Source: CAZQRP01 sp964596125
GTDB lineage: Bacteria; Chloroflexota; Dehalococcoidia; GIF9; UBA5629
DNA length: 36,857 nt
NCBI GenBank assembly: GCA_964596125.1
Contig: CAZQRP010000030.1
Span: 1 to 36,857, forward strand
Direction of reading: 5' to 3'
Shown one piece after another: positions 32,604 to 36,857 of the stretch (positions are counted from its first letter, which is position 1; every line of letters begins with the position of its first letter). Under the pieces are notes generated by a model, which saw only the letters and a list, made by a program, of their open reading frames with translations, had not been told where the DNA came from and made no database searches. A program made the position numbers and the translations under genes.

Positions 32604-32929
32604 GTAAACCTCCTGGCAAGATAACAATAAAAAACCTCCCGTCCATAGGGGCGAGAGGTTAACCTTCGCGGTACCACCCTAATTGACTGCCAGCTAAATC
32701 AGCAATCATCTTTGTCGAATACAGCCTCCTTCTCTGGAAGCGATACTCCGGGCTCTGGTAACGGTGCCCTCTCCGTCAAAGCCTACTCGGATTAATCACT
32801 TTCGGTTTGCAGCTCCCGAGTCCATTCAACCTCTGCGCCAGCACCGGCTCACACCTTTCCCGGCTCTCTGAGCATCGCTGGAGGTATACTAGTCTCGTTC
32901 CCAGCCTTTAACTATATTAACTTGTAATT
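32604..32929 (-). promoter_or_regulatory. T-box riboswitch, tryptophan-specific, of the trp operon
   Basis: A leader of about 325 bases on the minus strand with all main T-box elements. Stem I distal part: AGAGAGCCGGG and GGTGTGAGCCGG (complement of 32844-32869). Specifier loop GAA-TGG-AC, so the codon is UGG, Trp (complement of 32822-32824). The T-box AGGGTGGTACCGCG lies at the complement of 32667-32680. Uncharged tRNA-Trp would stabilise the antiterminator and switch on trpE. The base after TGG in the T-box bulge is T, which would pair with a discriminator A, or G by wobble. Confidence 0.93.
32629..32660 (-). terminator. T-box-controlled terminator before trpE
   Basis: On the minus strand: 9-bp stem AACCTCTCG/CGGGAGGTT (one G-T wobble) with a 10-base loop, followed by a TTTTTT-type run. 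Its 5' arm is next to the T-box antiterminator element, and it ends about 25 bases before the trpE ATG. Confidence 0.88.
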
Positions 32930-32935
32930 GATTAC

Positions 32936-32964
32936 AGTATAACTATCAACCATGTACCTGTCAA
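32936..32964 (-). promoter_or_regulatory. trp operon promoter
   Basis: On the minus strand: perfect TTGACA (32959-32964), 17-bp spacer, TATACT (32936-32941, 5 of 6). Start expected near 32929, directly upstream of T-box stem I. It is divergent from the arsR promoter about 45 bases away. Confidence 0.75.
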
Positions 32965-33008
32965 ATCACTGTTGCCTGGTTATTATTCACGGTTGTTAAG
33001 AGCGGGGA

Positions 33009-33058
33009 TTGACAAATAGTCCAAACATTAGTATTATATATGTGAATATACATATATA
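33009..33058 (+). promoter_or_regulatory. arsR-type promoter and operator
   Basis: Perfect TTGACA (33009-33014), 17-bp spacer, TATTAT (33032-33037). A 9-6-9 inverted repeat TATATATGT-gaatat-ACATATATA (33035-33058) overlaps the -10 and the expected start. AT-rich palindromes of this form are typical ArsR/SmtB operators, so the regulator probably represses its own transcript and the oxidoreductase behind it. Confidence 0.72.
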
Positions 33059-33077
33059 TTTATAAATGGAGATATGG

Positions 33078-33413
33078 ATGTTAGATCGAGATAAACTGGA
33101 ACTGTACAAATTGAAGGCGGAGCTGTGTAAGACATTCTCAGATCCCAAGAGGCTGGTTATCATTAATGAGTTACGGACCGGTGAGAAGTCGGTAGGTGAC
33201 CTGGCTCAGGCCCTTGGACTGGGCCAGGCTGTCGTATCCCGGGAACTGGCTATACTCCGTGACCGGGGAGTAGTGACACCCCGTCGCGAAGGGACGAGCG
33301 TATACTATAGTTTATCGGATCCTAAGATAGTGATGGCTTGCGATCTGATCCATGAGGTATTGATAAACCGGATGGAAAAAAATAGAGAACTCACCGAGAG
33401 GCTGATAACGTAA
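33078..33413 (+). CDS. ArsR-family transcriptional regulator
   Basis: A 111-residue winged-helix repressor. The core is FSDPKRLVIINELRTGEKSVGDLAQALGLGQAVVSRELAILRDRGVVTPRREGTSVYYSLSD, with the recognition helix at QAVVSRELAILRDRG and the beta wing at REGTSVYY. The metal-site Cys pair of ArsR/SmtB helix 3 (ELCVCD) is absent. Only Cys17 and Cys88 are present, near each end of the dimer-forming helices; a redox or sulfur-sensing switch is possible but unproven. Start ATG 33078 with GGAG six bases upstream; an ATG at 33066 is in frame but lacks a site. The oxidoreductase gene starts 42 bases after its stop. Confidence 0.9.
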   Translation: MLDRDKLELYKLKAELCKTFSDPKRLVIINELRTGEKSVGDLAQALGLGQAVVSRELAILRDRGVVTPRREGTSVYYSLSDPKIVMACDLIHEVLINRMEKNRELTERLIT

Positions 33414-33455
33414 TTATTGTGTATGTTCCTCGGGAATAGGAAGGAGTGTAATTTT

Positions 33456-36400
33456 ATGAAAACACGGGCGGTGGAAGAACTAAAGAACAAATTCGGTGAC
33501 CGGCTATCCTTGAACAGGATTGAGCGGAAGCTTTATGGTCATGATATTGCTGAAGTCCCCAGCCTTATTAAGCCAATTATCGGCAGTACGATACCCGATA
33601 TCGTCGTGCAGCCTGAAAATGAGGAGGAATTGATAGGACTCGTCAAATGGGCTGCCGAACATAAGGTATCGCTGACGCCGCGAGGCAAGGCTACTACCGG
33701 CTATGGAGGTACGTTGCCCATTAAAAATGGTGTGGTAGTAGATTTTTATCGTATGAACCGGGTTGTCAGGGTCGACCAGGACGCTGGTACAGTCACGGTC
33801 GAGGCGGGGGTGGTCTGGGAAAAACTGGACAATGAGCTGAAGAAATACGGGCTGACGCTGAAGCTGTATCCCAGCAGCTATCCCGCTGCTACCGTCGGCG
33901 GCTGGTTAGCTCAAGGAGGTACCGGTATCGGTTCGTTTGAGTTCGGATGGTTCCGTGATAATGTAGTCAACGCCCGCGTGGTACTGCCTGGTGGCGAGAC
34001 CAGGGAATTCAGCGGCTCGGATCTCGATTTGATATCCGGTGCTGAGGGCATTACCGGACTTATCAGCCAGGTAACGATACAGGTACAGCCACTGGAGGAC
34101 CTGGAGGTGTTGGCCATCGGTTGTCCCCATGCCAACGAACTTCAACAGCTAATACGGTCCATTATTGACGAAAAGCTTCCTATCTGGTCATTGCTCTTTA
34201 TTAATCCGCGTATGGCGGAGTTGAAGAACAAGGCTCCTTTACTGGAACATTTTGGGCACCCGGTCGAGGAACATGTACTCCTGCCTGCATCGTATATTAT
34301 CACGCTTGCATTCCGTAAAAAGGACTATGCTGCTGTTATGGGCAAGTTACCCGATATCATGAAGTCCTGTCAGGCGGAACTACTCAGTGAAAATATTGCC
34401 GAGCATGAATGGAAAAACCGCTTCAGGCTGATGCTGGTTAAACGCCTGGGTCCCAGCCTCATACCTACTGAATTTGTTATGCCCCTCTCCAGTCTGGATA
34501 AGGTAATGTCGGAGGTTGAGCAAAAGGTAAACCAGCCCGTTGTAAAAGAGGGTGTTGTTATACGGGAGAGCTTGAATGGTCAGCCCGAGGTAGTGATTCT
34601 CGGTTTCATTCCCGGTGATCAGCGCAGGTTTGGCTATAACCTGGTTTTTCCCCTGGCGTTAACCGTTATTAAAATCGCCGAAAAGTATGGTGGCCGTCCT
34701 TATTCCACAGGTCTCTATTTCTCACATAAAGCGCCGCAGGTGTTAGGACAGGAAACAGTTACACGGTTGAAGGAATTTAAGAATAAGGTCGATCCCGGGT
34801 CCATTTTGAATCCCGGAAAGGTGATCGGCGGCGGAGTCCTCGGCATAGCTATGCTCTTTGCCAGAATCTTTGAACCGCTGCTCAGACCTTTTGGCAACTA
34901 CGTCATTGCCCGGATAGGCGAGAGACCAACAAAGCCGGTACGTGATATTCCCGCCGATGTTGCCTGGTACGCCTACGGCTGTTCCCAGTGTGGTTATTGT
35001 ATTGATGAATGCGATCAGTTCTACGGTCGGAAATGGGAGAGCCAGAGTCCGCGGGGCAAGTGGTACTGGTTGCGCGAGTACATGGAAGGCCGGGAGCAAT
35101 GGAACCAGTTCATGGTGGATACCATCCTGGTATGTACTACCTGTGAACTGTGTAACCTGCGTTGTTCTGCCTCGCTACCAATCGAGCCATCATGGATGAA
35201 GCTGCGTGGCCAGCTCGTGGATGAACAGAAGAAAATGACATTTCCACCTTTTGAGATGATGGCTGCCTCCGTGCGTAAGGAGGGTGATATCTGGGCTGCG
35301 TACCGTAAAGACCGTTCTCTCTGGTTCCCGGATGACCTGAAAGAGAAACATGGCCCATCTCATAAAGCGAAAACAGCTTATTTTGCTGGATGTACTGCCA
35401 GCCATGTGGAGCAGGACATTGCGATGGCAACCGTCCGGCTACTTGATGCCGCGGGCGTGGATTTTACCACCCTGGGAGAGAAGGACAACTGTTGCGGAAC
35501 ACCCATGCTTGTCTGCGGCAAGTGGGATGTCTTCGAGGAGACAATGCGGCAAAACATCCAGACAATGAAGGATGCTGGCATAGATACAGTTGTTACCTCA
35601 TGCCCTGCCTGCGACATGATGTGGCGGCAGTATTATCCGATATGGACGAAAAAGTTAGGAATAGAGTACGGTATCACTGCAAAACACTATAGTGAGATAG
35701 TCGCTGAAAAGATCAAAAATGGAGAGTTTGCCTTTCCCGATACCGGTCGGAAGAAGACGACTGTGACTCTGCATGACTCATGCCATATAGGTCGTGTCTC
35801 GAACGTGTATGATGCACCTCGCGATCTAATCAAGGCGATTCCAGGGGTGGAGTTGGTTGAAATGCAACATAATCGGGAATGGGCGCACTGCTGTGGCAGT
35901 GTTCTTACCCTTATCAAGGACCCGCCGGTAGCGGCTGATATAGGTAAGTTACGAATAGACGAGGCGATAGAATCGGGTGCCGAGAAGATACTGGCTTTGT
36001 GCCCATGCTGCCAGTTTCAGTTTCGGGTTACAACACAGAAGAAGAAGCTCGATATTCAGACCGTCGATCTGGCACGCTTTGCCGCCTCATTTCTTGGCTT
36101 TGAATTTCCCGATTCTAATCCGGAGGTACAGAAGCAGTGGGCGGTCTTCGAAGCTATGATAGCACTCATGAGCCCCCGGGGATTTGCAGACCTCATGGGC
36201 ACCATGTGGCCTGAGCTTATCGATGCCATGCCCTTTGGCATGGGTGGTATGATGCGGCTGATGGGCAAGATTCCCGGAGCATTACAGCTTATGAAACCTA
36301 TGTTCCCAGTCCTCTTCCCGATACTGCTGCCCATGATGATGCCCAAAGTCATGCCTACTATGCTGGATCGAGTGGGAGAGTCTATTCCGATGCCCGATTA

Positions 36401-36530
36401 TATGCGTGAGCAGATGCCGGAGCTTATGCCCAAGGTCATGGATAATCTGATGCCGCACATGGTTGGTGATGTGGTACCGCTGGTGACACAACCGATGATT
36501 GATTACCTGAGGGGCAAAAACAAGGTATGA
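33456..36530 (+). CDS. FAD-linked oxidase fused to HdrD-like Fe-S/CCG oxidoreductase
   Basis: A 1024-residue fusion. Residues about 35-220: PCMH-type FAD-binding domain (PDIVVQPENEEELIGLVKWA). About 230-450: FAD-oxidase C-terminal domain ending KVDPGSILNPGKV. About 505-575: two [4Fe-4S] motifs, C509-C512-C515-C519 and C560-C563-C566-C570. About 640-880: two CCG domains (AGCTASH-NCCGT-CPAC; DSCHIG-HCCGS-CPCC) of the HdrB/HdrD/GlpC type. This is the layout of D-lactate or 2-hydroxyacid dehydrogenases that pass electrons to a quinone or disulfide. The final 130 residues are unusual: about 24 Met, many MP pairs, and a duplicated MPKVM unit. Start ATG 33456 is set by AAGGAG; a longer frame begins at 33417. 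Confidence 0.9.
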   Translation: MKTRAVEELKNKFGDRLSLNRIERKLYGHDIAEVPSLIKPIIGSTIPDIVVQPENEEELIGLVKWAAEHKVSLTPRGKATTGYGGTLPIKNGVVVDFYRMNRVVRVDQDAGTVTVEAGVVWEKLDNELKKYGLTLKLYPSSYPAATVGGWLAQGGTGIGSFEFGWFRDNVVNARVVLPGGETREFSGSDLDLISGAEGITGLISQVTIQVQPLEDLEVLAIGCPHANELQQLIRSIIDEKLPIWSLLFINPRMAELKNKAPLLEHFGHPVEEHVLLPASYIITLAFRKKDYAAVMGKLPDIMKSCQAELLSENIAEHEWKNRFRLMLVKRLGPSLIPTEFVMPLSSLDKVMSEVEQKVNQPVVKEGVVIRESLNGQPEVVILGFIPGDQRRFGYNLVFPLALTVIKIAEKYGGRPYSTGLYFSHKAPQVLGQETVTRLKEFKNKVDPGSILNPGKVIGGGVLGIAMLFARIFEPLLRPFGNYVIARIGERPTKPVRDIPADVAWYAYGCSQCGYCIDECDQFYGRKWESQSPRGKWYWLREYMEGREQWNQFMVDTILVCTTCELCNLRCSASLPIEPSWMKLRGQLVDEQKKMTFPPFEMMAASVRKEGDIWAAYRKDRSLWFPDDLKEKHGPSHKAKTAYFAGCTASHVEQDIAMATVRLLDAAGVDFTTLGEKDNCCGTPMLVCGKWDVFEETMRQNIQTMKDAGIDTVVTSCPACDMMWRQYYPIWTKKLGIEYGITAKHYSEIVAEKIKNGEFAFPDTGRKKTTVTLHDSCHIGRVSNVYDAPRDLIKAIPGVELVEMQHNREWAHCCGSVLTLIKDPPVAADIGKLRIDEAIESGAEKILALCPCCQFQFRVTTQKKKLDIQTVDLARFAASFLGFEFPDSNPEVQKQWAVFEAMIALMSPRGFADLMGTMWPELIDAMPFGMGGMMRLMGKIPGALQLMKPMFPVLFPILLPMMMPKVMPTMLDRVGESIPMPDYMREQMPELMPKVMDNLMPHMVGDVVPLVTQPMIDYLRGKNKV

Positions 36531-36579
36531 ACTGCCCGGGACGTTACGCATTGACCATACCACAGGAACAAAAGAAGAA

Positions 36580-36720
36580 GTGAAAAACGTGCTTCGGAAG
36601 AGGTGGATAGGACTGGTACTGCTGATAGTAGGTATCTTCTTAATCGCTGTCGGTATAGGTTATCATATCGGTTTTCAGCAGGTTGCACCTCAAGCACAGC
36701 CTGCTGCGGGTTACGGGTGA
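36580..36720 (+). CDS. Small single-pass membrane protein
   Basis: A 46-residue frame starting at GTG 36580, 50 bases after the oxidoreductase stop. It begins with a basic segment (MKNVLRKRW), followed by one long hydrophobic helix (IGLVLLIVGIFLIAVGIGYH) and a short polar tail rich in Gln, Pro and Ala. This gives N-in topology by the positive-inside rule. AGAAG-type purines precede the start but the ribosome-binding site is weak. It may anchor or accompany the oxidoreductase; this is inferred only from position. Confidence 0.5.
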   Translation: MKNVLRKRWIGLVLLIVGIFLIAVGIGYHIGFQQVAPQAQPAAGYG

Positions 36721-36806
36721 GGATGATCACAGTCCGGCGGGTCCTGCCGGAAAAGAATGGTTTGTTTAGTCCGGGCCCGGTTGTAGGGTTCGGACCGTAG
36801 GAGGTA

Positions 36807-36857
36807 ATGTCAATTATTTTGTGTAAATTGAATAAAGGGGTTCTCCTTCCAGGACTC
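36807..36857 (+). CDS. Possible start of a gene running off the right edge
   Basis: An ATG at 36807 opens a frame that stays open for 17 codons to the window end (MSIILCKLNKGVLLPGL). AGGAGG lies at 36799-36804, only two bases before the ATG, which is closer than usual; a TTG at 36819 is an alternative. Too short to identify. Confidence 0.35.
   Translation, partial: MSIILCKLNKGVLLPGL

Noticed and set aside
36603..36800. A 65-codon forward frame near the right edge.
   Set aside because: Its composition (Arg, Cys and Ser-rich) looks non-coding, and it overlaps a better small membrane-protein frame.

Overview
The window looks like a core-genome segment of a Chloroflexota bacterium, most likely class Dehalococcoidia. 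This is an inference from gene content: a trpEGDCFBA operon with a nearby DAHP synthase, an ApgM-type phosphoglycerate mutase next to aspartate kinase, TIGR03960-type radical SAM protein, zinc-ribbon and universal stress proteins, and an ADP-forming acyl-CoA synthetase fused to GNAT. No phage, insertion sequence or CRISPR array was seen. Most genes are intact housekeeping or metabolic genes; one is clearly broken.

Layout. 1-560: a small HTH protein behind a promoter that would give a leaderless mRNA. 584-657: tRNA-Pro(CGG) on the minus strand. 724-7609: rightward run with the ApgM-family enzyme, aspartate kinase, (minus-strand NifU-like protein), TPR protein, gyrA and marC. 7739-10056: a secreted PD40 beta-propeller and a YfcE-type phosphoesterase. 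10119-12759: ribosomal protein L25 and a TIGR03960-like radical SAM protein on the minus strand. 13017-13509: a gamma-carbonic anhydrase broken by a frameshift and an internal deletion. 13676-13934: a gene-free stretch with a consensus promoter, a highly foldable sequence and a 13-bp terminator, which I read as a new structured RNA gene. 13973-18030: MFS transporter, zinc-ribbon protein and two universal stress proteins. 18232-23227: GNAT/acyl-CoA synthetase fusion, two Met/Gly-rich envelope proteins behind an operator-like palindrome, and a DUF362 protein. 23396-24518: DAHP synthase with an attenuator. 24609-32603: a B12-type radical SAM protein and the whole trp operon on the minus strand, read from a T-box leader. 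33078-36857: ArsR-type regulator, a 1024-residue FAD/Fe-S/CCG fusion oxidoreductase, a tiny membrane protein and the start of another gene.

The most interesting signal is the control of aromatic amino acid synthesis. DAHP synthase (aroF), the entry enzyme, is preceded by a 26-codon leader peptide with eight consecutive aromatic codons (Tyr-Phe-Tyr-Phe-Tyr-Phe-Trp-Tyr), a terminator, and a mutually exclusive antiterminator whose 5' arm lies where a ribosome at the leader stop codon would cover it. This is the arrangement of ribosome-mediated attenuation sensing all three aromatic amino acids. About 9 kb away the trp operon is instead controlled by a T-box riboswitch with a UGG (Trp) specifier. 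The two mechanisms would split control of the common entry step from that of the tryptophan branch.

All function calls rest on motif recognition by eye. No database search, folding program or alignment was run.
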